Assembly (NCBI RefSeq): GCF_024612015.1
Contig: NZ_CP102512.1
Coordinates: 3,658,001 to 3,722,000, forward strand
Reading direction: 5' to 3'
DNA length: 64,000 bases
From: Streptomyces sp. CA-210063
Lineage (GTDB): Bacteria; Actinomycetota; Actinomycetes; Streptomycetales; Streptomycetaceae
Position 1 is the stretch's first letter. Each line of letters begins with the position of its first letter. The notes beneath the pieces were generated by a model, which saw only the letters and a program-made list of their open reading frames with translations, made no database searches and was not told the origin of the DNA. The position numbers were made by a program, and so were the translations under genes. This document shows, piece after piece, positions 42,175 to 52,361 of this stretch.

Positions 42175-45100
42175 ATGCGGGACAGCCACCGGGGGGAGGC
42201 CGAACGGATCTTGGTCCGGGCGGTCGAGGAGGAGGTCCGCAGGTCCGGCGGCCGTACCGACGGCGTGGTCCTCCTGGGCCGCGCCCGCGCCGCCCTGGAC
42301 ACGATGGCCCAGAACGCGGCCGAGGAGTACGAGGCGTACACCCGCGCACTGGACGAGTCGGAGGCCGGCCGCCTCACCTTCGGCCAGCGCTACGCCAAGG
42401 AAGGCTCCGGAACTCCCCTGCTGGTCGCGGCCGTGGCCGCCGGCACGGCGGTCGTGGCCGACCTCTCCTTCGGCGTCGACGCCGGCACCGCCGTCAGCAC
42501 CGGCGTGATCGTCGGCATCGCGAGCGCCGTGGCCACGGTCCTGAAGGTCACCGCCTCCCACCTCCCCGCGAACCACCACCACGCGGGCGCCCTCGGCCAG
42601 CCCGGCGGCCCCGAACAGCTGCGGCTGCAGTGGCTGACGGCGCTGGAGGTGCGCGGGATACGGCCGTTCCTGGACCAGCAGCGCGTACTCGCCGCGTCGA
42701 CGGCGACCGCGACAGCGAAGAAGAAGGCGGTCCAGCTGCGCGGCGCCGACAAGAGCGCGGCGGCGCGGCGCCGCAATGTGCTGGAGCAGTCGTTCGCCCA
42801 ACTCCCGGAGACGGACGACCGGTTCGCGGGGCGGCGGGCGGAGATGGGGAAGATCCGCCAGTGGGTGCAGGCGGCCCGCGCCGAGACCGAGACCCGGCCG
42901 ACGGTCGTCGTGCTGCACGGCGTGCCCGGCTCCGGCCGTACCGCCCTCGCCGTCCGCGCGACGCACGAGCTTCGGGACTACTTCCGTGGCGCCTGCGTGG
43001 TCGACCTGCGCGCCGACAGCCCGGAGGAGACCCCGCTGTCCACGCGGGACGCGCTGATGCATCTGCTGAATCGTCTCGGCGCACCTCGCGACCAGCTCCT
43101 CTTCCGTGAGCGCACCTCCCAGGACCAGCAGGTCAAACGGCTGAGCGAGCTGTACCACCAGCATCTGACCGCCCTGCCGGTGACGATCGTCCTCGACGAC
43201 GCCTCCGACCCCGAGCAGGTCCGCGTCCTCGTCCCCGAACGCTCCGACAGCCTCGTCCTGGTCACCGCCCGCACCCCGCTCGCCCTCCCCGCCGACCTGC
43301 CCGCCTGGGTCCACCAGCTCCCCGTCGAGTCCCTCGACGGCGACGGCGCGCACGAACTGCTGAGCACGGCGGCGCAGGACGGCGCGGTGCTCTCGGCGGG
43401 GGCGTCGGCCGGCCGGGCGCCCGCCGGGGCAGCGGCGGGCGCATCCGCGGGGGCAGCGGCCGTCACGCCCCCGGGGGCGTCGTCGCCCCCCTCGTACGAC
43501 GCCGAATCCGTCGCTCGGATCCAGCAGTTGTGCGGCGGTCTGCCCCTCGCCTTACGCATCGCGGGCTCGTCCCTGGGGCCGCGTACGCCGGGCCAACTCG
43601 CCGCCGACCTCGGCGCGTACGGCCCGGTCGAGCCGATCGAACGCGCCCTCTGGCTGCGCTACACCGACCAGTCGGACCCGTCCCGCCGTCTGCTGCGCCG
43701 CCTGGCGCTGGCGGGCCGCGCGTCCCTGGGCGCGGCGGCCGCCGCCTCCCTCCTCGCCACGGACGAGACGGAGGCGACCCGCCACCTCACCGCGCTGGCC
43801 CGCGCCGGCCTGATCGACCATGTCCACGGCAACCGCTACCGCCTGCACGACCTGGTCCGCGCCTTCGCCCAGGCCCGCCTGCTCGACGAGGAGGAGCCGA
43901 GCGAGCGCACGGCCGCGCAGGAACGCCTGATCGTCACCTACGCGGACCTCGCCGACTCCGTCCTCCGCCTGGTCGACGGCAACATGTCGACCCGCTCGGA
44001 CCGCTTCGGCCAGCACGGCTTCGTCTCCCTGGACGAGGCACTGCGCTGGCTGGACGACGAGACGAGCTTCATCACCTCCACGCTCCGGCACGCGGAGGGC
44101 GTGAACGAGGCGGCGGTCCTCAGCCTCCTCGGCGCCCTGTGCGACTACTGCCTCCTGCGCGGCGACCTCTACCGTCTCGGTGAGCTGAACGAGCTGGCCC
44201 AGTCGGTGGGCCAGGGCATGCTGACCCGCTCGGTCCAGTGGCGTACGGGTATCGCGGCCCGCCAGCTGGGCGAGCTGGACAAGGCCCGTACGACGCTGAC
44301 GTCGGTGGTCGGCCTCTACAGGGAGACGAACCACGACGCGGGTGCCGCCCGTGCCCTGTGCTCCCTGGGCATCACCCTCCACCACCAGGGCAACCTGACC
44401 GAGGCGGCGGCGAAGCTCCTGGAGGCCCTCCAGCTCCAGTCGGTCCCCGAACTGGCGGCGGACCGCGCCTGGACGATGCACGCCCTGGCGGCGGTGGAAC
44501 GCGACCGCGCCCACCTGGCCGACGCGCTGGACCTGCTGACCCGCGCCCTGGTCATCCACCGCCAGCAGGAGTCCCTGCACGGCGAGGGCTGGGCGTACTT
44601 CCAGCTCGGCCAGCTGCTGCTGCGCATGGGCGAGATCCCGCGCGCCGAGAGTGAGCTGCGGACCGCCCTGGACCTGTTCGGCCGCACCCGCGACGCCCGC
44701 GGCCAGGCCTGGTCCATGACCCAGCTCGCCCGTGCCCGCCTCGTCGCCGGCGATCCCTCCGCCGCCGTCGACGGCCTCCGCCAGGCCCTCTCCCACCACC
44801 GCGACAACGAGGACGCCCGCGGCGAGGCCTGGACCGGCTACTACCTGGGCCAGGCCCTGGAGGAGACGGGCAACCTCGACCAGGCGGTACGCGAGCTGGA
44901 ACGCTCCCGCACGGCGTTCTCCCGCATGCGCGACGTCTACGGCCTGGCCTGCGCCCGCCACCACTCGGCCCGGGTCACCCGTGACCAACGTGCCGTCCAG
45001 ACCGGCTCGCTCCGGAACTCCGGCTTCGCCCGCCAGCTCCTCGTCGACGCCCGCGCCGACTTCCAGCGCATCGGCGTGGCCCACGGCGAGGCCTGGACCT

Positions 45101-45489
45101 GCCTGGAGCTGGCCGTGGTGGACGCGGGCAACACCCGCACCCCACAGGCGCTGGCCCTGTGCGACGAGGCGGCGAGGCTGTTCACGTCGTACGGCGACCG
45201 CCGGGGCGAGGACTGGGCCCGCTTCCTGAGGTGCACGCTGCTGCCGTACGCGGCGCCCGGCGGAGTCGAGATCGGCACAGCCGTCGCCGAGGAGGAACTG
45301 GCCCACCTCTCCCGCACCGACCACCCCCTGCGCGACGAGAAACTCGCCGAATACGTCGAGGCGTATCAGCTGCTGCTGGAGCGGGGCGTGAACCTGGAGG
45401 GCGGCTGGCGCGCCTGGACCCTCGGAATGGTGCCGAACCGGCATGCGCGGGAGGTGATGGGGGTGCCGGTGACGGGCGGGCAGGGGTGA
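42175..45489 (+). CDS. Membrane-associated NB-ARC/TPR regulatory ATPase-like protein
   Basis: 1104 residues. Residues about 80-125 contain two hydrophobic helices (LLVAAVAAGTAVVADLSFG and VSTGVIVGIASAVATVL). An NB-ARC domain covers about 215-480: Walker A GVPGSGRT with Arg in place of the usual Lys, Walker B VTIVLDDAS, and CGGLPLALRIAG. A low-complexity Ala/Gly insert lies before GLPL. The C-terminal half is TPR repeats ('AARALCSLGITLHHQGNLTE', 'GEGWAYFQLGQLLLRMGE'). It resembles Streptomyces SARP/AfsR-type regulators without a DNA-binding domain. The ATG at 42175 has AGGGGGA seven bases upstream. GC and codon use are native, unlike the NB-ARC gene at 24734. Confidence 0.8.
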   Translation: MRDSHRGEAERILVRAVEEEVRRSGGRTDGVVLLGRARAALDTMAQNAAEEYEAYTRALDESEAGRLTFGQRYAKEGSGTPLLVAAVAAGTAVVADLSFGVDAGTAVSTGVIVGIASAVATVLKVTASHLPANHHHAGALGQPGGPEQLRLQWLTALEVRGIRPFLDQQRVLAASTATATAKKKAVQLRGADKSAAARRRNVLEQSFAQLPETDDRFAGRRAEMGKIRQWVQAARAETETRPTVVVLHGVPGSGRTALAVRATHELRDYFRGACVVDLRADSPEETPLSTRDALMHLLNRLGAPRDQLLFRERTSQDQQVKRLSELYHQHLTALPVTIVLDDASDPEQVRVLVPERSDSLVLVTARTPLALPADLPAWVHQLPVESLDGDGAHELLSTAAQDGAVLSAGASAGRAPAGAAAGASAGAAAVTPPGASSPPSYDAESVARIQQLCGGLPLALRIAGSSLGPRTPGQLAADLGAYGPVEPIERALWLRYTDQSDPSRRLLRRLALAGRASLGAAAAASLLATDETEATRHLTALARAGLIDHVHGNRYRLHDLVRAFAQARLLDEEEPSERTAAQERLIVTYADLADSVLRLVDGNMSTRSDRFGQHGFVSLDEALRWLDDETSFITSTLRHAEGVNEAAVLSLLGALCDYCLLRGDLYRLGELNELAQSVGQGMLTRSVQWRTGIAARQLGELDKARTTLTSVVGLYRETNHDAGAARALCSLGITLHHQGNLTEAAAKLLEALQLQSVPELAADRAWTMHALAAVERDRAHLADALDLLTRALVIHRQQESLHGEGWAYFQLGQLLLRMGEIPRAESELRTALDLFGRTRDARGQAWSMTQLARARLVAGDPSAAVDGLRQALSHHRDNEDARGEAWTGYYLGQALEETGNLDQAVRELERSRTAFSRMRDVYGLACARHHSARVTRDQRAVQTGSLRNSGFARQLLVDARADFQRIGVAHGEAWTCLELAVVDAGNTRTPQALALCDEAARLFTSYGDRRGEDWARFLRCTLLPYAAPGGVEIGTAVAEEELAHLSRTDHPLRDEKLAEYVEAYQLLLERGVNLEGGWRAWTLGMVPNRHAREVMGVPVTGGQG

Positions 45490-45501
45490 GCGGAGGTCTC
45501 G

Positions 45502-45677
45502 GTGGTCGACCTCCACCGTGGTCGACCTCCACCGTGACCGGTCTTCACCGTGACCGGTCTTCACCGTGACCGGTCTTCACCATGACCGGTCTTCACCATG
45601 ACCGGTCTTCACCATGACCGGTCTTCACCATGACCGGTCTTCACCATGACCGGTCTTCACCATGACCGGTCTTCACC
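45502..45677. repeat. Eleven tandem copies of a 16-base repeat
   Basis: Exactly 176 bases: two units GTGGTCGACCTCCACC, three GTGACCGGTCTTCACC, then six ATGACCGGTCTTCACC; a degenerate twelfth starts at 45678. It begins 12 bases after the stop of the NB-ARC/TPR gene. Graded variants suggest spread from one end by slippage. Confidence 0.95.
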
Positions 45678-45717
45678 ATGACCGATCCTCTACGGCGACC
45701 GCCGCTCACGGCGGCGC

Positions 45718-45760
45718 GGTATGACTCCGTGACACCTGACCGGTGTCACGGAGTCATACC
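45718..45760. terminator. Perfect 19-base hairpin between convergent genes
   Basis: Arms GGTATGACTCCGTGACACC (45718-45736) and the exact complement at 45742-45760, loop TGACC. It lies between the plus-strand NB-ARC/TPR gene and the minus-strand small membrane gene and can stop transcription from both sides. Confidence 0.88.
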
Positions 45761-45781
45761 GTCGAGCCATCGCGTCGGCGC

Positions 45782-46033
45782 TCAGCCCTTCGCCGGCGTC
45801 GTCTTCCCGCCCGCGTCCGTCGTCGTCTCCTCGACGGAGGCGTCCGGTGTCTCCGTGAAGTCGACCTTGCCCATGTGCTTGTTCATCGACTTCATCAGAC
45901 CCCAGACGGCCAGGGCCATCACCGCGAAGACGATGAAGCCGAGGACGCCGGGGGTGACCTTGTCCTTGTCCAGCTCCTTGGCGAGAGGGACGAGGGGTCC
46001 GAGGTGCGTGCTGACTGCCAGGCTTACGCTCAT
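45782..46033 (-). CDS. Small single-pass membrane protein
   Basis: About 83 residues, conserved in Streptomyces next to mca. N-terminal 'SLAVSTHLGPLVPLAKELD', one helix (GVLGFIVFAVMALAVWGLM), then a short basic stretch and an acidic/Thr tail. The N-terminal strand-helix probably faces outside. The start may be 46033 or 46042 (three codons upstream); GGGGGA lies between 46044 and 46049. It follows mca by a 12-base gap on the same strand. Role unknown. Confidence 0.75.
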   Translation of the reverse strand: MSVSLAVSTHLGPLVPLAKELDKDKVTPGVLGFIVFAVMALAVWGLMKSMNKHMGKVDFTETPDASVEETTTDAGGKTTPAKG

Positions 46034-46054
46034 GCCTGGCATTGTCCCCCAGGG

Positions 46055-46930
46055 CTAGCGGATGCCCGCAAAGAGGTCGTCCTCGGGGAGGGAGGTGTCC
46101 ACGAGGGACTTCGCGAGCTCGTACTCCTCGGTGGGCCAGACCTCCTTCTGGATCTCCATCGGAACGCGGAACCAGCCGCCGTCGGGGTCGATCTGCGTGG
46201 CGTGGGCGATGAGAGCCTTGTCACGGATCTCGTAGAACTCGGCGCAGGGCACATGCGTGGTGAGGGTGCGGTCCCTTCCCATGCCGGACTCGTCCCAGCG
46301 CTTGAGCCAGTCGCCGTACGGGGACTCCAGGCCGCGCGCCAGCAGCGCGTTGTGCAGCGCCTCGGTGCGGGGGCGGTTGAAGCCCTGGTTGTAGTACAGC
46401 TTCTGCGGCTGGTACGCCGGGCCGTACTCGCCCTCGGGGTACTTCTCGGTGTCCGCCGCGCCCTCGAACGCCACCATGGAGATCTTGTGGGTCATGATGT
46501 GGTCGGGGTGCGGGTACCCGCCGTTCTCGTCGTAGGTGGTGATCACCTGGGGACGGAACGCGCGGATCTTCCTGACCAGCTCACCGGCCGCCTTGTCGAT
46601 GTCCTCCAGGGCGAAGCAGCCGTCGGGAAGAGGCGGGAGGGGGTCGCCCTCCGGGAGGCCGGAGTCGACGAAGCCGAGCCACTCCTGCTCGACCCCGAGG
46701 ATCTCTCGGGCCTCGTCCATCTCCTTCTTGCGTACCTCGTGAATGTGCTCCTCGATGTACTTGTCGCCTTGCAGCTTGGGATTGAGGATGGAGCCGCGCT
46801 CGCCGCCCGTGCAGGTCACAACCAGCACGTCCACCCCCTCGGACACATACTTCGCCATGGTGGCCGCACCCTTGCTCGACTCGTCGTCGGGGTGCGCGTG
46901 CACGGCCATCAGTCGCAGCTGGTCAGTCAA
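46055..46930 (-). CDS. mca: Mycothiol conjugate amidase
   Basis: 291 residues of the MshB/Mca zinc amidase family. Zinc residues lie in HAHPDDE (residues 11-17) and HPDH (GGYPHPDHIMTHK). Mca cleaves mycothiol S-conjugates of toxins and antibiotics to a mercapturate, which is exported, and GlcN-inositol; this is the actinobacterial counterpart of glutathione detoxification. The length and the Mca-specific C-terminus ('GWFRVPMEIQKEVWPTEEYELA', shown in part) separate it from MshB. It precedes the small membrane gene and is divergent from the DUF4307 gene. Confidence 0.95.
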   Translation of the reverse strand: MTDQLRLMAVHAHPDDESSKGAATMAKYVSEGVDVLVVTCTGGERGSILNPKLQGDKYIEEHIHEVRKKEMDEAREILGVEQEWLGFVDSGLPEGDPLPPLPDGCFALEDIDKAAGELVRKIRAFRPQVITTYDENGGYPHPDHIMTHKISMVAFEGAADTEKYPEGEYGPAYQPQKLYYNQGFNRPRTEALHNALLARGLESPYGDWLKRWDESGMGRDRTLTTHVPCAEFYEIRDKALIAHATQIDPDGGWFRVPMEIQKEVWPTEEYELAKSLVDTSLPEDDLFAGIR

Positions 46931-47157
46931 GACTCATTCCCTCGTAAGTCGGCGCCCGGCCTGTACTTCGGTGACTCGGTCCGGCGCGATCCGGAGAGTC
47001 CATACTGCCGTCCCGCCAGGACACCCGTGTGGGGCGGCCGTCAGGGGCTGGGCGGAGGCTTCTATAGTGACGGAATCGGGGGGCGGGATATTCCCGGTCC
47101 AGAGCCTGGACGCCCCTTCCGGGAGCAAGCTCCCGGTCCCTTTCCGAGAGGACGACC

Positions 47158-47556
47158 ATGAGCACGGCGAGCACTCAGCTGCCCGAGGGCCGTTACGGCC
47201 GCTCCGCGGACGAGCGCGCCGACCGCAAGCTCAAGGTCATCGGCACCGTCCTGGGCGCCGCCCTCCTCGTCCTCATCGGCTGGTTCGCCTACCACTACGT
47301 CGCCGGAAACAAGATCAGCGTCGAGATCTACACCTTCGATACCTCGGCCTCCTCGGTGAAGGTGCACCTCAGGGGCGACAAGGACGCCGGTGTGGAGGGC
47401 TACTGCACCGTGCGCTCCCAGTCCGAGGACGGCGCCGAGGTCGGCCGCGCCGACTTCCGCTTCGACGCCGGCACCACGGACATCGACGAGGTCGTCACCC
47501 TCAGGACGACCGCGCGCGGCACCACGGCCGAACTGCTCGGCTGTCACGCCGGCTGA
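47158..47556 (+). CDS. DUF4307 membrane protein
   Basis: 132 residues. A polar N-terminus with 'LPEGRYGRSADERADRKLK' is followed by one helix (VIGTVLGAALLVLIGWFAYHY) and an extracytoplasmic beta-rich domain with two Cys. It matches the actinobacterial DUF4307 family, always found near mca and greA. No biochemical function is known. The ATG at 47158 is preceded by GAGAGGACGACC. Confidence 0.88.
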   Translation: MSTASTQLPEGRYGRSADERADRKLKVIGTVLGAALLVLIGWFAYHYVAGNKISVEIYTFDTSASSVKVHLRGDKDAGVEGYCTVRSQSEDGAEVGRADFRFDAGTTDIDEVVTLRTTARGTTAELLGCHAG

Positions 47557-47752
47557 ACCCCGGCCCCGAGGCGCCCGGGGGACCCCCGGCTCTCCGCATC
47601 ACTGCGCTGACCTGCGGCGACGTAACGCTTATGCTTTATGTCCTCCCCCTTCCGCCGCTGAATTGTTAGGCTCGTGGTTTCGCCCACTCGTGAAGGAACA
47701 TTCTTCTGGGTAGGGCGATGCTTTGTATTCCCAGTACCTACGAGGAGCACCT

Positions 47753-48253
47753 GTGACCCAGACCAGCGAGAACGTCACCTGGCTGACCCAGGAGGCGTAC
47801 AACCAGCTCAAGGCCGAGCTGGAGTACCTGTCTGGTCCTGCGCGCACGGAGATCGCCGCCAAGATCGCGGCCGCGCGCGAGGAGGGCGACCTGCGCGAGA
47901 ACGGCGGGTACCACGCGGCCAAGGAGGAGCAGGGCAAGCAGGAGCTCCGTGTGCGCCAGCTGACCCAGCTCCTGGAGAACGCCAAGGTCGGCGAGGCGCC
48001 GGCGTCGGCGGACGGCGCGGTGGCGCCGGGCATGGTCGTGACGATCGCCTTCGACGGTGACGAGGACGACACCCTGACGTTCCTGCTCGCTTCCCGCGAG
48101 TATGCGAGCTCCGATATCGAGACCTACTCCCCCCAGTCCCCCCTGGGCTCGGGCGTGACCGGCAAGAAGGTCGGTGAGGACGCCCAGTACGAGCTGCCGA
48201 ACGGCAAGTTCGCCTCGGTGAAGATCCTCAAGGCCGTGCCCTATCAGAGCTGA
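47753..48253 (+). CDS. greA: Transcription elongation factor GreA
   Basis: 166 residues. N-terminal coiled coil ('AYNQLKAELEYLSGPARTEIAAKI' in part, 'REEGDLRENGGYHAAKEEQ' with the acidic tip), C-terminal FKBP-like domain ending 'PNGKFASVKIL'. GreA stimulates transcript cleavage by backtracked RNA polymerase. The GTG at 47753 has GAGGAG upstream and matches the family start (TQTSENVTWLTQEAY). A strong terminator follows. Confidence 0.96.
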   Translation: MTQTSENVTWLTQEAYNQLKAELEYLSGPARTEIAAKIAAAREEGDLRENGGYHAAKEEQGKQELRVRQLTQLLENAKVGEAPASADGAVAPGMVVTIAFDGDEDDTLTFLLASREYASSDIETYSPQSPLGSGVTGKKVGEDAQYELPNGKFASVKILKAVPYQS

Positions 48254-48283
48254 GCCGCACGGCCGCACCCTTGTCTCGGCCCA

Positions 48284-48311
48284 GCCCCCGGCGCCCCTCG
48301 GCGCCGGGGGC
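48284..48311. terminator. Hairpin terminator after greA
   Basis: Perfect 12-base stem GCCCCCGGCGCC / GGCGCCGGGGGC with a CCTC loop, ending five bases from the stop of the converging ABC permease gene; likely bidirectional. Confidence 0.88.
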
Positions 48312-48315
48312 TTCG

Positions 48316-49157
48316 TCATACCGCCGCCGAGCGGTACTTCCGCACGGACAGGGTCCGGAATATGACGATGATCAGGACCGAGTAGATCAGTGAGGCCCAG
48401 ACCGGGTGCTGCATGGGCCAGGCGTCCGACGGCGACACCCCCGGGTTGCCGAACAGCACGCGGCAGGCCTGGACGGTGGCGCTGAACGGGTTCCAGTCGG
48501 CGACATGCCGCAGCCAGGGCGTCATACGGCTGGAGTCCACGAACGCGTTCGAGATGAACGTGACCGGGAAGAGCCAGATCAGCCCGCCTGAGGTGGCCGC
48601 CTCGGGGGTGCGCACGGAGAGGCCGATGAGGGCGCCGACCCAGGTGAACGCATAGCCGAGCAGGAGCAGCAGGCCGAAGGCGCCGAGGACCTCGCCGATG
48701 CTGGTGTGGGTGCGCCAGCCGACCAGAAGGGCGACCACGGCCAGCACGGCCAGGGTGAGCGCCGTCTGGACCAGGTCGGCGAGTGTTCGTCCGGTCAGCA
48801 CGGCCCCGCGCGCCATGGGCAGCGAGCGGAAGCGGTCGATGAGCCCCTTGTGCATGTCGTCGGCGATGCCCGCTCCGGCGCCGGCGGTGGCGAAGGTGAC
48901 GGTCTGCGCGAAGATGCCGGCCATCAGGAACTCGCGGTAGACGGCGGGGTCCGTGGTACCGCCGACGTTCATGGAGCCGCCGAACACGTAGCTGAACAGC
49001 ACCACGAACATGACGGGTTGGATGAGCCCGAAGATCACCATTTCCGGGATCCGGGACATGCGGATCAGATTCCGCTTGGCGACGACCAGGGAGTCCCTGA
49101 TGGACCGGATGATCGGATTGCCGGGCGGTGCGACCCGCACGGTGCCGCTGACGATGC

Positions 49158-49161
<4 letters not shown>
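48316..49161 (-). CDS. ABC-2 type exporter permease (DrrB-like)
   Basis: 281 residues with six predicted helices. Family motif 'GGLIWLFPVTFISNAFVDSSRMTPWL' (in part) and 'FRSLPMARGAVLTGRTLADL' identify the daunorubicin-resistance DrrB group of drug or lipid exporters. The GTG start overlaps the stop of the ATPase gene (GTGA), so the pair is translated in a coupled manner and forms one transporter. The substrate is unknown. Confidence 0.92.
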
Positions 49162-50174
<1,013 letters not shown>

Positions 50175-50279
50175 GTGATTTCTCCACGTCGTTGGGGTTC
50201 CTTCACAAAGCTTGGGTTTGTACTTTTCGCTCTGCCTGACGAGTGGCGTGGGCCACACCGCCGAGCGGATACGAGACAC

Positions 50280-50308
50280 ACCATAACGCGATGTATCGCG
50301 TCTCTCAA
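50280..50308 (-). promoter_or_regulatory. Promoter of the drrAB-like operon with embedded operator
   Basis: Minus strand: TTGAGA (50308-50303), 17 bases, TATGGT (50285-50280). The palindrome ACGCGATACATCGCGT (50301-50286) fills the spacer exactly, the classic location for a TetR-type repressor. No regulator gene adjoins it in the window. Confidence 0.7.
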
Positions 50309-50346
50309 TGGACTTACCCGAACGGGTGACAAGAGCCGCGCCGACC

Positions 50347-51576
50347 TCAGTCGATGACGGTGTAGCCCGCCTCGCGGAGGGCGTGGTTGACCTCGGCGCA
50401 GTGCTTCGGTCCCCTTGTCTCCAGGTGCAGTTCGACCTCCACCTCCGTGAGCCCGAGCCGGGGGTCCGTCCGCACATGGCTCACGTCGAGGACATTAGCG
50501 TCGACCACTGACAACACCCCGAGAAGCGTCGCGAGGGCGCCCGGGCGGTCGGTCAGGCGGAGACGAACCTGCAGGTAGCGGCCACCGGCGGCCATGCCGT
50601 GCCGCAGGATGCGCTGCATCAGCAGCGGGTCGACGTTGCCGCCGGAGAGCACCGCGACGACCGGGCCCTCGAAGGACTCCGGGTCGCGCAACAGGGCTGC
50701 GACGGGGCTGGCGCCGGCCGGCTCCACGACCAGCTTGGCCCGCTCCAGGCAGAGCAGCAGGGCGCTGGAGAGGTTGTACTCCGAGACCGTACGGACCTCG
50801 TCCACCAGGTCCGCGACGATCGCGAACGGCACGTCCCCGGGCCGGCCGACCTTGATGCCGTCGGCCATCGTCGCCGGGTTCGCCACGGCCACGGGCAGCC
50901 CGGCGGCGAGCGACGGCGGATACGCGGCCGCGCCCTCCGCCTGGACACCGATGACGCGCACATCGGGCCGCAGCGACTTCACCGCGACCGCGATGCCCGC
51001 CGCGAGCCCGCCCCCGCCGATGCCGACGACGATCGTGCGCACCTCGGGGCACTGCTCCAGGATCTCCAGGCCGACCGTGCCCTGACCTGCGATGATGTCG
51101 TGGTGGTCGAACGGGTGGATGAACACCGCGCCCGTCTCGTCCGCGTACTCCTGGGCGGCGGCCAGCGTCTCGTCGACCACCGTGCCGTGCAGGCGCACCT
51201 CGGCGCCGTACTCCTCGGTCGCGCTGATCTTCGGCAGGGGGGCGCCCTTCGGCATGAAGACCGTGGAGCGCACGCCGAGCAGCGAGGAGGCGAGGGCGAC
51301 TCCCTGGGCGTGGTTGCCCGCGCTCGCGGCGACGACGCCGGCGGCACGCTCCTCGGGCAGCAGACCCGCTATACGGACATACGCGCCGCGCAGTTTGAAC
51401 GAGCCCGTCCGCTGGAGGTTCTCGCACTTGAAGTGCACGGGCGCGCCGACGAGCTGCGTCAAATGCCTGCTGCCCTCCATGGCGGTGACACGTGAAATGC
51501 CCGTAAGCATCTTCTGCGCGCCTCGCACGTCGTCGAGCGTCACCCGCGGAAAGGAGTCAGCCGTGCTGTAGCTCAT
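50347..51576 (-). CDS. ilvA: Threonine ammonia-lyase with ACT domain
   Basis: 409 residues. PLP lysine K61 in RTGSFKLRGA, phosphate loop 'GIGGGGLAAG', and a C-terminal ACT domain (about 325-405, 'QVRLRLTDRPGALATLLGVL'). It converts threonine to 2-oxobutyrate and ammonia, for isoleucine synthesis or catabolism; a single ACT domain of this type is usual in the biodegradative/actinobacterial form, so the ilvA symbol is used loosely. The ATG at 51576 has no ribosome site; the transcript may be leaderless. Confidence 0.92.
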   Translation of the reverse strand: MSYSTADSFPRVTLDDVRGAQKMLTGISRVTAMEGSRHLTQLVGAPVHFKCENLQRTGSFKLRGAYVRIAGLLPEERAAGVVAASAGNHAQGVALASSLLGVRSTVFMPKGAPLPKISATEEYGAEVRLHGTVVDETLAAAQEYADETGAVFIHPFDHHDIIAGQGTVGLEILEQCPEVRTIVVGIGGGGLAAGIAVAVKSLRPDVRVIGVQAEGAAAYPPSLAAGLPVAVANPATMADGIKVGRPGDVPFAIVADLVDEVRTVSEYNLSSALLLCLERAKLVVEPAGASPVAALLRDPESFEGPVVAVLSGGNVDPLLMQRILRHGMAAGGRYLQVRLRLTDRPGALATLLGVLSVVDANVLDVSHVRTDPRLGLTEVEVELHLETRGPKHCAEVNHALREAGYTVID

Positions 51577-51722
51577 GACCACAGTCTCGCAGTTCACAGG
51601 GGCCGAACGCGGGTGTGACCAAGGGGCGGGACCTGGTTTCAGCGGGGCCCGCACACCTCACGCCCGGTCCGCGTACTCTGTCCCCCAACCCAGCGCCTCA
51701 CGCATGAATTGAGCCTTTGGCC

Positions 51723-52235
51723 ATGCCCACAACACCTGAAATGTCGATGGACATGACGACCGTCGGTGACCACGGTCTTCTCGACACGCTGCAGCACGAG
51801 GTCGCGGTGTTCGCACGCCGCGCCGAGCAGACCCGGCTCGGCGGCGTCGGGCAGGTGCGCAACTCCATGGACCGTGCCGCGTATCTGCTGCTCAACCGCC
51901 TCGACAAGGAAGGCCCGATGGGCGTCAAGGCGCTCGCGGCGAGCATGGGGATCGACTCCTCGACGGTCACCCGTCAGGTGGCGCCGCTCGTGGACACCGG
52001 TCTCGTCAAGCGCACCTCGCACCCGGAGGACGGCCGCGCGGTCGTGCTCCAGTTGTCGCCGCGCGGGCTCTCCCGGCTCGAGGAGGTACGTTCCTCCAGG
52101 CGCCAGTTGATGGCCGAGCTGACCCAGGACTGGGCCCCCGAGGAGCGCGAGGCCTTCTGCACCCTCCTCACCCGTTTCAACACCGAGCTCTCCGCCCGCA
52201 TGGCGGCAGCCCCGGAGGCACCGTCGGCGTCCTGA
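51723..52235 (+). CDS. MarR-family transcriptional regulator
   Basis: About 170 residues with the winged-helix core 'LLLNRLDKEGPMGVKALAASMG', 'DSSTVTRQVAPLVDTGLVKR' and wing 'HPEDGRAVVLQLSPRG' (given in parts). It should bind DNA as a dimer and respond to a phenolic or oxidative signal, targets unknown. It is divergent from the threonine ammonia-lyase gene with a 146-base gap. Several in-frame ATG codons crowd the N-terminus; 51723 is preferred. Confidence 0.9.
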   Translation: MPTTPEMSMDMTTVGDHGLLDTLQHEVAVFARRAEQTRLGGVGQVRNSMDRAAYLLLNRLDKEGPMGVKALAASMGIDSSTVTRQVAPLVDTGLVKRTSHPEDGRAVVLQLSPRGLSRLEEVRSSRRQLMAELTQDWAPEEREAFCTLLTRFNTELSARMAAAPEAPSAS

Positions 52236-52361
52236 CCCTTGACCGGGCGCCCGCTCCTGGCCTCATATGAGACCGGGCCCTCGTCGTACATAGCGGACGA
52301 AGACGCGTCCGTACGCGACCGGGTCCCGTTTCCTCAGGGTCGGCCTCAGGCGGGAGGCGCG

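Noticed and set aside
42175..45489. Second NB-ARC/TPR gene as another defence system
   Set aside because: Native GC, no nuclease or other effector domain and a membrane hairpin; more like a Streptomyces regulatory NTPase.
45502..45677. Tandem array as a possible CRISPR
   Set aside because: Repeats are directly adjacent with no unique spacers and no cas genes.
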